From: Bacteroidota bacterium | GTDB lineage: Bacteria > Bacteroidota > Bacteroidia > AKYH767-A > 2013-40CM-41-45 | Assembly (NCBI GenBank): GCA_026391945.1 | Contig: JAPLDA010000080.1 | Span: 1-35,676, forward strand | Reading direction: 5' to 3' | DNA: 35,676 nt | Part shown: one piece after another, positions 1 through 7,766 of the stretch | How positions within the stretch are numbered: position 1 is the stretch's first letter | How the letters are laid out: the number at the start of each line of letters is the position of its first letter | The notes under the pieces: generated by a model | Seen by the model: the letters and a program-made list of their open reading frames with translations, nothing else | Told to the model about the DNA's origin: nothing | The model's database searches: none | Translations under genes and position numbers: made by a program

Positions 1-174
1 AGCATGGGCCTTTTTTTCAGCGAGAAACACAGCAACTTTTTCAGCTTTCAAGTCAGGAGGGAACGATTCATCCACATCTCTTAACAACACCTCAAAATCA
101 ATTCCCATCTCCTTCAGTAGCTGTTGCCGGCGCGGTGAAGCGGAACATAAAACTATTTTCTTATCGTTGAACAT
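1..174 (-). CDS. maf: Maf family nucleotide pyrophosphatase, N-terminal part (cut by window edge)
   Basis: The minus strand from an ATG at 174 stays open to the window edge and gives 58 residues. It begins MFNDKKIVLCSASPRRQQLL, continues with a KEMGIDFEV stretch, and then has VDESFPP. The S-A-S-P-R-R signature and the following G-x-x-F...D-x-D-E pattern are typical of the N-terminus of Maf/Maf-like proteins, which hydrolyse non-canonical or modified nucleoside triphosphates in the cytoplasm. The usual family length is about 190 residues, so roughly two thirds is missing to the left of the window. In Bacteroidota maf often sits beside a UbiA prenyltransferase gene. Here that gene is at 6636-7562 on the same strand, with a plus-strand block in between. 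The family call is secure. The substrate cannot be told from this fragment. Confidence 0.88.
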   Translation of the reverse strand, partial: MFNDKKIVLCSASPRRQQLLKEMGIDFEVLLRDVDESFPPDLKAEKVAVFLAEKKAHA

Positions 175-188
175 AAAATTTCAGTTGC

Positions 189-196
189 CAAAGGTA
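189..196 (-). promoter_or_regulatory. Possible -7 element for maf
   Basis: The minus strand reads TACCTTTG here, an exact match to the Bacteroidota -7 consensus TAnnTTTG. It lies 14 bases upstream of the maf ATG at 174, which would leave a leader of about 10 bases. No TTTG or TTG sits at the usual 17-23 base spacing upstream, so the assignment rests on the -7 box alone. Confidence 0.3.
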
Positions 197-433
197 CCTG
201 AACACAGGCTATGATTCGCCGTCAACCTGTATTATTACCAACACCTGAAGTGTTGCAAAAATTAACCGGTCGACCCGGAACATAAAATTACTTAACCCCT
301 TTTTGCACAAAACACATTCACCCATTTTTCCTCCCACCAGCCGTTCCGGTTTGCAGGATCAAAAAAAATGCAGCGATAGGTTATCCCTATTAACTTTTTT
401 TTACTTTAGCACTTCGAAAAGAATCAATTGGCC

Positions 434-1561
434 ATGAAATTTTTTCCGGGTAAATTTTTATTGCTTGTTTTGCTGAACCAGCTTGTAGTATCAGCACAGG
501 CACAGAAACCGGAAGATTTCAAAATCCTGGATATCGATAACAAGAATGCGGTTTCATCCATCGAAATTTCTCCGGATAAAAAAACTCTCGCCATTGCAAC
601 TTCGGAATCTGCCATATTATTCTGGGATATCGAAAGTCAAAAGGTTATCCGGAAGATTAACCTTACAGGTTACCGACAGGGTCCGTACCTTGATTTTTCC
701 AATGACGGGAAATACCTTTTACTGCTTCAACAATTTTATACTGATTGGGCGCTTAACAAGGACCGGCCTTCGAAAGCCGAGGTGATGGAGGTTGCTACCG
801 GGAAAATCCTGGTCAGCAAAGACAGGGTTCACTGTGCCGCTATCACACCCGATAATCAATCACTTCTCGGACTATCCGGGAACGATGTGATTTTCTGGAA
901 TATTCAAAACGGGGAAGTTGAACGCAAGCTTACTCTGAAGGATGCGATGAATGCTGTGGCCATCAGTCCATCGGGTAACTTGCTGGTCATTTCACAGAAA
1001 CCGACTGCTGATGATCTTAAAAACATTCCTTCTGTCAGGGAAGATAAAAAAGCTGTTAAAGAAGCGCTGAAGTTTCGTGAAGTGGTCTATTTTTATGATG
1101 CAAAAACTTTTGAAAAAAGACTTGTCGTCAGTGATATTTTTGATATCGTTTTCAGCATGCGTTTCTCAGCAGACGGAAATTCACTCTATCTCTTCAACGC
1201 TCCCAATACTCATTTAAGAGCTTCCAGTGGAGCCGAACGAAATGGTTACATCCAGGCCGTGAATGTAGATGACGGAACATCCAGCCGTGTCATTTTTCCG
1301 ACCAGCGCCACAGAACCGCAGTATAAGGAAAGTCCCGACAGGCAGTTCTTTGCAGCCACTTCCATTGAATCCAGGTTCCGGGTACTGAATTCCGTGAATG
1401 TGTTTTACAGGGAAACCGGAAATACGTTTACAAAATTTGTCAATGACTTCCGTTTTACGGAGGACGTGCACACAGGCCGCGCATCGTTCGAATTCCTTCC
1501 CGATGGCAATACCATGATGATCGGCTATGGCTCCCGGCTTGCTCTTTGGAAATTTCAATAA
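434..1561 (+). CDS. Secreted WD40-like beta-propeller protein
   Basis: The 375-residue product starts with a signal peptide (MKFFPGK, a hydrophobic LLLVLL stretch, then SAQAQ). I take the ATG at 434 over the in-frame TTG at 428 because the signal peptide then begins with its lysine. The body has repeated propeller-blade motifs: ISPDKKTLAIA followed by ILFWDIE, ITPDNQSLLGL followed by VIFWNIQNGE, ISPSGNLLVIS, FSADGNSLYLF, and a closing FLPDGNTMMIG...LALWKFQ. Such WD40/YVTN-like propellers usually bind partners and have no catalytic role. It is the first gene of a same-strand run of five exported proteins and is separated from the next by 9 bases. The partner and function are unknown. Outer-membrane or periplasmic location is inferred from the signal peptide. 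Confidence 0.75.
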   Translation: MKFFPGKFLLLVLLNQLVVSAQAQKPEDFKILDIDNKNAVSSIEISPDKKTLAIATSESAILFWDIESQKVIRKINLTGYRQGPYLDFSNDGKYLLLLQQFYTDWALNKDRPSKAEVMEVATGKILVSKDRVHCAAITPDNQSLLGLSGNDVIFWNIQNGEVERKLTLKDAMNAVAISPSGNLLVISQKPTADDLKNIPSVREDKKAVKEALKFREVVYFYDAKTFEKRLVVSDIFDIVFSMRFSADGNSLYLFNAPNTHLRASSGAERNGYIQAVNVDDGTSSRVIFPTSATEPQYKESPDRQFFAATSIESRFRVLNSVNVFYRETGNTFTKFVNDFRFTEDVHTGRASFEFLPDGNTMMIGYGSRLALWKFQ

Positions 1562-1570
1562 CCTTTCAAC

Positions 1571-1930
1571 ATGAAAAAAATCAACGTACTGTTTATTCTT
1601 TTACTGGTCTTCTCCATCACAAAAGCCCAGAAGCCGTTCATTCAAAATTATGACGAGGTTGTCGCAAAGGCAACATCCGAACTTGACTCTTCCATGCAAT
1701 CGGGTGCCCTGAAAGAGTTTGCCGTCAAAAGCGGGATCAAGGGAGAATACATCATGGACATCACCATTCATGAAAGAGGAAAAGTGCTGACCGTCTATGC
1801 CGTTTCGAACGACACCGATGATCTGAAAATGCAAAACAGGCTCAAGGATTTTATCCGGACGATGGAGTTTGCTTTTAAAGTGACGAAAAATAAAAATTAT
1901 AAATTTCAATATACCTTTCATTTCAACTGA
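1571..1930 (+). CDS. Small secreted protein, possible TonB C-terminal-like fold
   Basis: This is a 119-residue protein with a clear signal peptide (MKKINVLFILLLVFSITKAQ). The mature part has a G-E-Y-I-M-D-I-T-I segment, then HERGKVLTVYAV, then a helix-like KDFIRTMEFAFK, and a last strand KFQYTFHFN. This order of strand, G-K-V turn, strand, helix with T-M and final strand resembles the TonB C-terminal domain, but there is no TonB membrane anchor or proline-rich linker. The resemblance is a pattern judgement, not a family assignment. The gene lies 9 bases after the WD40-like gene and 44 bases before the PQQ-like propeller gene, so it is probably co-transcribed with both. Confidence 0.6.
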   Translation: MKKINVLFILLLVFSITKAQKPFIQNYDEVVAKATSELDSSMQSGALKEFAVKSGIKGEYIMDITIHERGKVLTVYAVSNDTDDLKMQNRLKDFIRTMEFAFKVTKNKNYKFQYTFHFN

Positions 1931-1974
1931 ACAATTCATAAAACTCCAATATCAACTCTAACCCAAAAAACACA

Positions 1975-3618
1975 ATGAAAAAAATCATCCATTCCCTCGT
2001 GTTCCTCTTCACCTGTTCCGGCTTACATGCGCAACAGGAAATGAGTGAAGCATGGTCGACCAAACTCGATCATAAAATTGAAAACAACGGCCTGTCCGAT
2101 TCCAAAGGATTTTGTTATGGCAGCAGCGATAAAGAATTTTCTTTCGTTTCGAACGGCGATGGAAAAGTAGTATGGACAAAACGATTCAAGGACATTGCAA
2201 AAGGCATCAACAAAGTGGATGAGCAGATCCCGATGTGGGATGCAAACGTACTTTTTGTCTTTGACCGGAAGATGGGGAAAGATAAAACGGCATGCATTGA
2301 TCTTACGACCGGAGAATTTCTGTGGATGACTGACAAATACCAGGACCTGACGGATGAAAGCATCATCTACATACCGGAACTTGAATCGTTCGCGGTGACT
2401 ACCAAAACGGCGGTTACACTCATCAAGGCAAGAACAGGTGAAGAAGTATGGAGTACACAAAAATTCAAGGGTGTGGTAGGTGCATATACGTATATGAAAG
2501 AAGGTTACCTCGTCATGCTCAATTACAAACCAACCCTACTGGCCTCTTTGTTCTCCGGATTTAAAAACCAGATTGTAAAGATCAATGTAAAAAACGGAGA
2601 TGTGGTCTGGGACGAAACGTACATTGGCATCGTCGAGAAAAAAGCCGTGACACGCGAACCCCTCCCTTATATCAAAGTGGAGAACGGAAAAGTTTTTCTT
2701 TTCATGAATGGCATCCAGGTGTATGATTACAACACGGGAGCAAAACAATGGGCTGCTGCATTTGATGCGGATCAGAATGTGGTTTCTCCCCCATCGCATG
2801 CACGCCGTTTCGGATGTTATGGTGTGGTGGCTGAGCCGATCATTTCAGGTAATGATGTGTACGTGATTGACATGCTTGGAAAGAAAAAACAGTATATCAA
2901 GAAATACGATTTGAATTCCGGGAAGTTGCTCTGGACTTCTCCTGAAATTCCGGATGCAAAAGCATTGCCCGGAATGTACCTTGCCGGCAATACCGTTGTT
3001 CTCCAGATTGGCGGAATGGTGGAATGCCAGGCTTACACATGGGAGCAAAAAAGAAATCCTGACGGCAGCACCGAAATTCTTGAACGGTGGATGGTTTACC
3101 ACCGGAATGTAAAGCCTTACGGCGTACAGGCATATGATGCCACCAACGGGAAACAACTCTGGGAATCGGAGCGCTTCAAAAAAGGAATCACGAACGCATT
3201 TGTTTCCGGGAACAACATCATCGTGTGCAGCGGCAAAGCACTTTACGCACTTGATGTGACTTCAGGAAAGGAAACCTATGAAGTGGATCTGAAACCGGAT
3301 GACGTCAACCTTGCACAAAAAATTCTTGACTACAAAGACAAAGTCATTGTTGTCGGTGAGAAAGGTGTGGCCAGTCACAACAAATCCGATGGTAAAATGG
3401 TTTGCAGCGGCAGGTGGAAATCCGGCGAGTTCCGGGGCATGTACGGAAGCACGCTCCTGTTTGAGCGCGACAACAGCGATATTGCAGCATACGATGTGGA
3501 GAACTGCAAATTCAAATACTACGATGCAAGAAAAGGCTCCACTTCGAAATTGTCGAACGACGGCAAATTTGTTTATGTGTGGGAAAAGAAAACGATCAGC
3601 AAACTTTCCACCCAGTAA
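1975..3618 (+). CDS. Secreted PQQ-binding-like beta-propeller protein
   Basis: The 547-residue product has a signal peptide (MKKIIHSLVFLFTCSG...HAQQ). Along its length it carries recurrent blade motifs with a G-K/E-x-x-W core: GKVVWTKRF, TGEFLWMTD, TGEEVWSTQ, NGDVVWDET, TGAKQWAA, SGKLLWTSP and NGKQLWESE. This is the PQQ-like (PQQ_2) propeller pattern also seen in BamB-like proteins. None of the catalytic or cofactor residues of quinoprotein dehydrogenases is evident, so an enzymatic role is not supported. A protein-binding or scaffold role in the periplasm or outer membrane is likelier. It lies in the middle of the plus-strand block of exported proteins, and a hairpin with a T-run follows its stop. 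Confidence 0.75.
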   Translation: MKKIIHSLVFLFTCSGLHAQQEMSEAWSTKLDHKIENNGLSDSKGFCYGSSDKEFSFVSNGDGKVVWTKRFKDIAKGINKVDEQIPMWDANVLFVFDRKMGKDKTACIDLTTGEFLWMTDKYQDLTDESIIYIPELESFAVTTKTAVTLIKARTGEEVWSTQKFKGVVGAYTYMKEGYLVMLNYKPTLLASLFSGFKNQIVKINVKNGDVVWDETYIGIVEKKAVTREPLPYIKVENGKVFLFMNGIQVYDYNTGAKQWAAAFDADQNVVSPPSHARRFGCYGVVAEPIISGNDVYVIDMLGKKKQYIKKYDLNSGKLLWTSPEIPDAKALPGMYLAGNTVVLQIGGMVECQAYTWEQKRNPDGSTEILERWMVYHRNVKPYGVQAYDATNGKQLWESERFKKGITNAFVSGNNIIVCSGKALYALDVTSGKETYEVDLKPDDVNLAQKILDYKDKVIVVGEKGVASHNKSDGKMVCSGRWKSGEFRGMYGSTLLFERDNSDIAAYDVENCKFKYYDARKGSTSKLSNDGKFVYVWEKKTISKLSTQ

Positions 3619-3643
3619 AATTTAATATTCAATCATGCGTAAG

Positions 3644-3675
3644 AAGGATTTGGTAACCGTTATCAAATCCTTTTT
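3644..3675 (+). terminator. Rho-independent terminator or attenuator
   Basis: AAGGATTTG (3644-3652) pairs with CAAATCCTT (3664-3672). The inner bases extend the pairing towards a short loop, and T's run to 3675. It starts 26 bases after the stop of the PQQ-like gene and ends 22 bases before the next ATG at 3697. It could end the upstream transcript or act as a partial terminator inside a longer one. Confidence 0.65.
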
Positions 3676-3696
3676 CGCTTCCATATACTTCATAAA

Positions 3697-5670
3697 ATGA
3701 AAAAAATCATTCTTCCTGTATTGGCTGCATCCCTGCAAATTGCTTCAGGCCAGCAAGTGCAATGGGCAAACAAGATCATCAATTATTCTTCGCAGCAGGG
3801 CTATGAAGAATATTCCGGCAAACAGGCTCTCGGCGAACCGAACTCGATGCCTGACAAAGGATATTCTGCCACTGCATGGGCCCCGGCCACCGACGACAGG
3901 AAAGAATTTTTGCAGGCAGGATTTGCCAAACCCATGCGGATCAAACAAGTGATCATTGCGGAGAACAATGCACCGGGTGCCGTTTACAGGGTCGTGCTGT
4001 ATGATCCGCTCAACAATGAATACGAAGTATATAAACAGAAACCGGACACTACGCTTCATATCAAAAGCCGTTTCCTCCAGATCAAAATGGAAGAAACACC
4101 GTACGAAGTCGCTGCCGTTAAAATCAGCCTCGACTGCCGGGCTGTGGCAGGAATCAATCAGGTAGATGCCATTGGGATCGCCGACAACCTGGAAGAAATG
4201 AAAGCGGAAATAAAAATCGCCGGTAACCAGGATTATCTTTCCCAGCCGGAACGTTTGAATGAACATGTCAACACACCGTACGAGGAAGTGAACCCGGTGA
4301 TTTCACCGGATGGTAAGACACTTTTTTTCAACCGGAAAAATTTTCCTCCTCACGTGAATGACGATGAGATCTGGTATTCAGAACTCGATTCAAAAAATGA
4401 ATGGGGTCCTGCGAAACATTTTGCCGAACCCATCAATAACAAATATCACAATTTCGTTGCGTCCATCACCCCCGACGGAAACACCATGCTGCTCAACGGT
4501 CAGTACTTTAAAGAAGGAAGCACAGGTGTTGGATTTTCATTTTCACATCGCCTTCAGAACGGGTGGAGTTTTCCTGATAATGCAAGGGTGAAAAATTTCA
4601 TTAACAACGACCGGTACATTAACTTCTACCTGTCGAACGATGGAAAAAAAATATTCATGAACGTGAGAAGAAGTGATACGAAAGGGAATAGCGATTTGTA
4701 CGTCTCCTTTCTCCTGGACGACGGCTCCTGGTCTGAACCGAAAACACTCGGTGCCGAAATCAATACAACGGGCAGCGAATGCTGTGCTTTCCTCGCTGCG
4801 GACGATGTGACGTTATTTTATTCATCCGACGGAATGAACGGTTTTGGAAACAACGACATCTATGTATCGAGAAGACTGGATGACACGTGGCAGAAATGGA
4901 GTGCCCCGTTGAACATCGGTCTGCCGGTGAATTCAGACGGATGGGATGCCTACTACACGGTTCCGGCAAAAGGCGACTACGCCTACTTTGTCAGGAACGG
5001 CGACATCTACCGCATCCGTCTAAAGGCCGAAGAAAAACCAAAACCGGTGATCCTTGCCGAAGGAATTGTTTACAACCAGAAAACCAAAGAGTTTATTCCG
5101 GATGCAACGATCCGTTATGAATTTCTGAAAGACGGAACCGATGCCGGCATTGCGCGTACCAACCCGGTAAACGGCGAATACAAAATCATCCTGCCTTACG
5201 GACATGCGTATGGTTTCAGGGCGGAAGCGAAAGGATATGTTTCGGTGAACGACAACCTCGACGCAACCAAACTGAATGAGTACACGGAACTGAAACGTGA
5301 TTTGTACCTCGTCCCGGTTGAGAAAGGACAGATCATCCGGCTAAACAACATCTTTTTTGATTTTGCAAAATCAACATTGAAAGAAGAATCATTCCCGGAA
5401 CTGAACCGCGTCGTTAATTTCCTCCTGGACAATCCAACGGTTACCATTGAAATATCCGGCCACACTGATGCGGTCGGTTCAGAAAACGACAACCTGGTAT
5501 TATCAGGCAACCGGGCAAAATCGGTGATGGATTACCTCGCAGGGAAAGGAATCCTGCCATCGCGACTGGACTATAAAGGCTACGGTAAATCCTTGCCCGT
5601 TACCACAAACGAAACAGAAGAAGGAAGAGCAATGAACCGCAGGGTGGAATTTAAAATACTTCATCCATAA
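3697..5670 (+). CDS. PorE-like OmpA family protein with beta-propeller
   Basis: The 657-residue exported protein starts with MKKIILPVLAASLQIASGQQ. Residues about 20-165 look like a galactose-binding/discoidin-type jelly roll (sequence around YSGKQALGEPN). Residues about 190-445 carry PD40/WD40-like blades (VISPDGKTLFFNR, ITPDGNTMLLN, LSNDGKKIFMN, DDVTLFYSSDG). Residues about 450-540 resemble a carboxypeptidase-regulatory-like fold. Residues about 545-657 form an OmpA_C domain with GHTDAVGSENDN and LSGNRAKSV; the conserved Asp and Arg that bind diaminopimelate in peptidoglycan are present. This propeller, regulatory domain and OmpA order is that of the T9SS component PorE, except that PorE has TPRs at the N-terminus where this protein has a jelly-roll domain. 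A peptidoglycan-anchored envelope role is well supported. A T9SS role is only inference. Confidence 0.82.
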   Translation: MKKIILPVLAASLQIASGQQVQWANKIINYSSQQGYEEYSGKQALGEPNSMPDKGYSATAWAPATDDRKEFLQAGFAKPMRIKQVIIAENNAPGAVYRVVLYDPLNNEYEVYKQKPDTTLHIKSRFLQIKMEETPYEVAAVKISLDCRAVAGINQVDAIGIADNLEEMKAEIKIAGNQDYLSQPERLNEHVNTPYEEVNPVISPDGKTLFFNRKNFPPHVNDDEIWYSELDSKNEWGPAKHFAEPINNKYHNFVASITPDGNTMLLNGQYFKEGSTGVGFSFSHRLQNGWSFPDNARVKNFINNDRYINFYLSNDGKKIFMNVRRSDTKGNSDLYVSFLLDDGSWSEPKTLGAEINTTGSECCAFLAADDVTLFYSSDGMNGFGNNDIYVSRRLDDTWQKWSAPLNIGLPVNSDGWDAYYTVPAKGDYAYFVRNGDIYRIRLKAEEKPKPVILAEGIVYNQKTKEFIPDATIRYEFLKDGTDAGIARTNPVNGEYKIILPYGHAYGFRAEAKGYVSVNDNLDATKLNEYTELKRDLYLVPVEKGQIIRLNNIFFDFAKSTLKEESFPELNRVVNFLLDNPTVTIEISGHTDAVGSENDNLVLSGNRAKSVMDYLAGKGILPSRLDYKGYGKSLPVTTNETEEGRAMNRRVEFKILHP

Positions 5671-5699
5671 TCCGTATTTTTACAGCGACCTATCCTACT

Positions 5700-6605
5700 A
5701 TGAAAATCATTTTCCTTGCTCTTGCCGGCATCTCTTTTCTCGCCATCACGGCCACCGCGCGGTGTTCTGAAAACAGCGCCCTTATTCAATACCATTCGTT
5801 CAGCGCAGCACTGAATGAAAAATCGGATACACTCCGCAGGAAATATTTTTACAAATATGACCTGGAACTTAAAAAGGATGAAGTGGCATTAATCAAGTAT
5901 GCCTCTCTTGAATACGCAGTTTCGATTTATGCGAGAAGCACCTCCGGCGACACGCTGGGAAGCATCGAGATACCGAAATATTACAGCGACAAAGGAAGTC
6001 ATCTTGCTTTTCTCTTCAAACCTGCCGACAGCGGTCATTTTCAAATCCTGTTTACTTCCAAGGACAGCTTGGAGAAAGGAAAATTCACGGTTGACTACGC
6101 GATCTTTAATTCTTCTGAATCTGCATTTGACGACAACTGGGAATTCTGCCGGAAGCTGGATTACATCATGCAGCACAGCGCCACGGATTTTCAATTCATT
6201 GCCGGGGACAATTCAAAGGATTTTTCACTCACCAACACCCGAAACACCGACGTTTACCTCGTGACTCCTTCAGTCTGTGAGATTGAATATTTTACGAGTG
6301 ATGTATATGTCTGCGGCATTCTTGAAAAAATCAACCTTGAAAAATGTCACCAGAAAATGAAAGAACTGGATTATGAAATCAAACAGTGCCTCTCCCCTTC
6401 CTGGAAAATCACAGAGATGAAACGGGAAGATGTGAGGCCGCTTTACAGGGAACGGTTTGAGAAAGAAACAGATTATATTTTAACTGGGCTTGCGAAAGGC
6501 GACATGAACGAATACCATCGCGACCGGAATATCACTTACGTGGTGAGGCTTCTTGTGGAGAAAGATCTCCTGAGTGGCTATGATTTAAAAATCATCATTG
6601 AGTAA
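5700..6605 (+). CDS. Secreted protein of unknown function
   Basis: This 301-residue protein has a signal peptide (MKIIFLALAGISFLAITATA). The first half (to about residue 140) is strand-rich, with a KYDLELKKDEVALIKYA segment and LAFLFKPADSGHFQIL, which suggests a beta-sandwich. The second half is charged and more helical, with four cysteines between about residues 190 and 235 (SVCEIEY, VYVCGIL, KCHQK, KQCLS), and it ends KIIIE. I do not recognise a family. The ATG follows the stop of the PorE-like gene by 29 bases on the same strand, so it is probably the last gene of this transcription unit. It converges on the UbiA gene 30 bases downstream, and no clear hairpin lies between them. Confidence 0.6.
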   Translation: MKIIFLALAGISFLAITATARCSENSALIQYHSFSAALNEKSDTLRRKYFYKYDLELKKDEVALIKYASLEYAVSIYARSTSGDTLGSIEIPKYYSDKGSHLAFLFKPADSGHFQILFTSKDSLEKGKFTVDYAIFNSSESAFDDNWEFCRKLDYIMQHSATDFQFIAGDNSKDFSLTNTRNTDVYLVTPSVCEIEYFTSDVYVCGILEKINLEKCHQKMKELDYEIKQCLSPSWKITEMKREDVRPLYRERFEKETDYILTGLAKGDMNEYHRDRNITYVVRLLVEKDLLSGYDLKIIIE

Positions 6606-6635
6606 ACAAGCGCAATCCTTCCTCCTGTTATTTCC

Positions 6636-7562
6636 TCAACGTAAAAAATAATAATAAAAAGGGAGCAAAGAAAAAATCCCCAGCACCATGATGATTTTCA
6701 CAAACGTGCTGGCAAAGTGATAATCCTTTTTTTCTTCCGCAGAAACCACCAGGTAAGAAAGCGCCACCAATGGTATTTCAAAAATGGCAAGCAGGTTCCA
6801 GAAATTGATCACCTTGTTACCATAAAAATATTTTGAAAGAATATACGCCATCAACGTTGCCGTGACGATGATGAGAAACACCAGGATGTATTTGGTGGTT
6901 TTAATTCCGGCGATGATCGGCAACGACTTGCACTGGGCGCGCTCGTCACCATCCACATCTTCCATGTCTTTGATGATTTCCCGGATCAGCGAGAGAGCCA
7001 AAGCAAAAACCACGTACACCAGGAGGTATTCGAGGTTCGGGTAAAATGCAGGCTCGTACAAACCTACCAGCAACAACGACAAAGATGAGAGTAACGCGAC
7101 GATGAAATTCCCAATGAGAAAACGTTTTTTGTAATAAGACGCATACATCCACAGCGATCCCGCGGCAAACAGCGGTATGCACCCCATCACGGGTTTGTCG
7201 ATTTTCAATGAAAGATAAAACCCAATGATCACGCCTGCAGCGCTGAAAATATAAAACAGCATTTTTGCAGCCCCAACAGAAATCATTTTACCGATCACAT
7301 TTTTTCCGGGCTTATTGATTTCATCCATGTGCACATCAAACACATCGTTGATGATATTGCCGGCTGCAGCAATAAGAACGGTGGATAAAACCAGCAATAC
7401 AAATTCAATTTTACCGAGGTGAGAAGGAAAAATTCCCGTGTTGTTGTATTCCGTCTGGAACGCAGGAATCACCAGGCAATACCGCACCAATGCCTGTGAA
7501 ACGGCGATGATCAACAGGTTCGGTAGCCTCACTAAACGGGTGTATGCAAACACAGTTTTCAA
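6636..7562 (-). CDS. UbiA family prenyltransferase (geranylgeranylglycerol-phosphate geranylgeranyltransferase-like)
   Basis: The 308-residue integral membrane protein has many hydrophobic segments and both aspartate-rich motifs of the UbiA superfamily. These are N72-D73-x-x-D76-x-x-x-D80 (INDVFDVHMD) and D199-x-x-D202-x-x-x-D206 (KDMEDVDGD), which bind Mg2+ and the prenyl diphosphate. Bacteroidota homologues beside maf and DUF2520 genes are usually annotated as geranylgeranylglycerol-phosphate geranylgeranyltransferase. The true acceptor in bacteria is uncertain, and a quinone or other lipid acceptor is possible. The start is the first ATG, giving KTVFAYTRLVRLPNLL before the first membrane span. 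The 204-base gap to the upstream DUF2520 gene holds two simple-repeat tracts, so co-transcription is possible but not certain. Confidence 0.85.
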   Translation of the reverse strand: MKTVFAYTRLVRLPNLLIIAVSQALVRYCLVIPAFQTEYNNTGIFPSHLGKIEFVLLVLSTVLIAAAGNIINDVFDVHMDEINKPGKNVIGKMISVGAAKMLFYIFSAAGVIIGFYLSLKIDKPVMGCIPLFAAGSLWMYASYYKKRFLIGNFIVALLSSLSLLLVGLYEPAFYPNLEYLLVYVVFALALSLIREIIKDMEDVDGDERAQCKSLPIIAGIKTTKYILVFLIIVTATLMAYILSKYFYGNKVINFWNLLAIFEIPLVALSYLVVSAEEKKDYHFASTFVKIIMVLGIFSLLPFYYYFLR

Positions 7563-7578
7563 TTTCCAGGATTAAATA

Positions 7579-7610
7579 ATTTGAGAATTTGATGATTTGA
7601 GAATTTGAAA
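7579..7610. repeat. Octamer tandem tract, 4 units
   Basis: Four contiguous 8-base units read ATTTGAGA, ATTTGATG, ATTTGAGA and ATTTGAAA on the + strand. The tract starts 17 bases upstream of the UbiA start codon, inside its probable leader. Confidence 0.85.
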
Positions 7611-7634
7611 ATACTTAACAAAAAAAATCTGCTG

Positions 7635-7753
7635 CTCCATTCCTTCTTCCTTCTCCTTATTCCTTATTACTTATTACTTATTCTTTATTCTTTATTCTTT
7701 ATTCATTCTTCCTTATTCAATACTCCTTATTCTCCATTCCATATTCCTTCTTC
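7635..7753. repeat. Heptamer tandem tract, 17 units
   Basis: The + strand can be cut into 17 consecutive 7-base units without a break in phase. Most are variants of CTTATTC (CTTATTA, TTTATTC, CTTCTTC, CCTTCTT, TCCATTC). On the minus strand, the direction of transcription here, the consensus is GAATAAG. The tract fills most of the spacer between the DUF2520 stop at 7767 and the UbiA start at 7562. Copies are degenerate, so this is an old or selected tract and not a fresh microsatellite. Confidence 0.85.
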
Positions 7754-7766
7754 CAATAACGTCATT

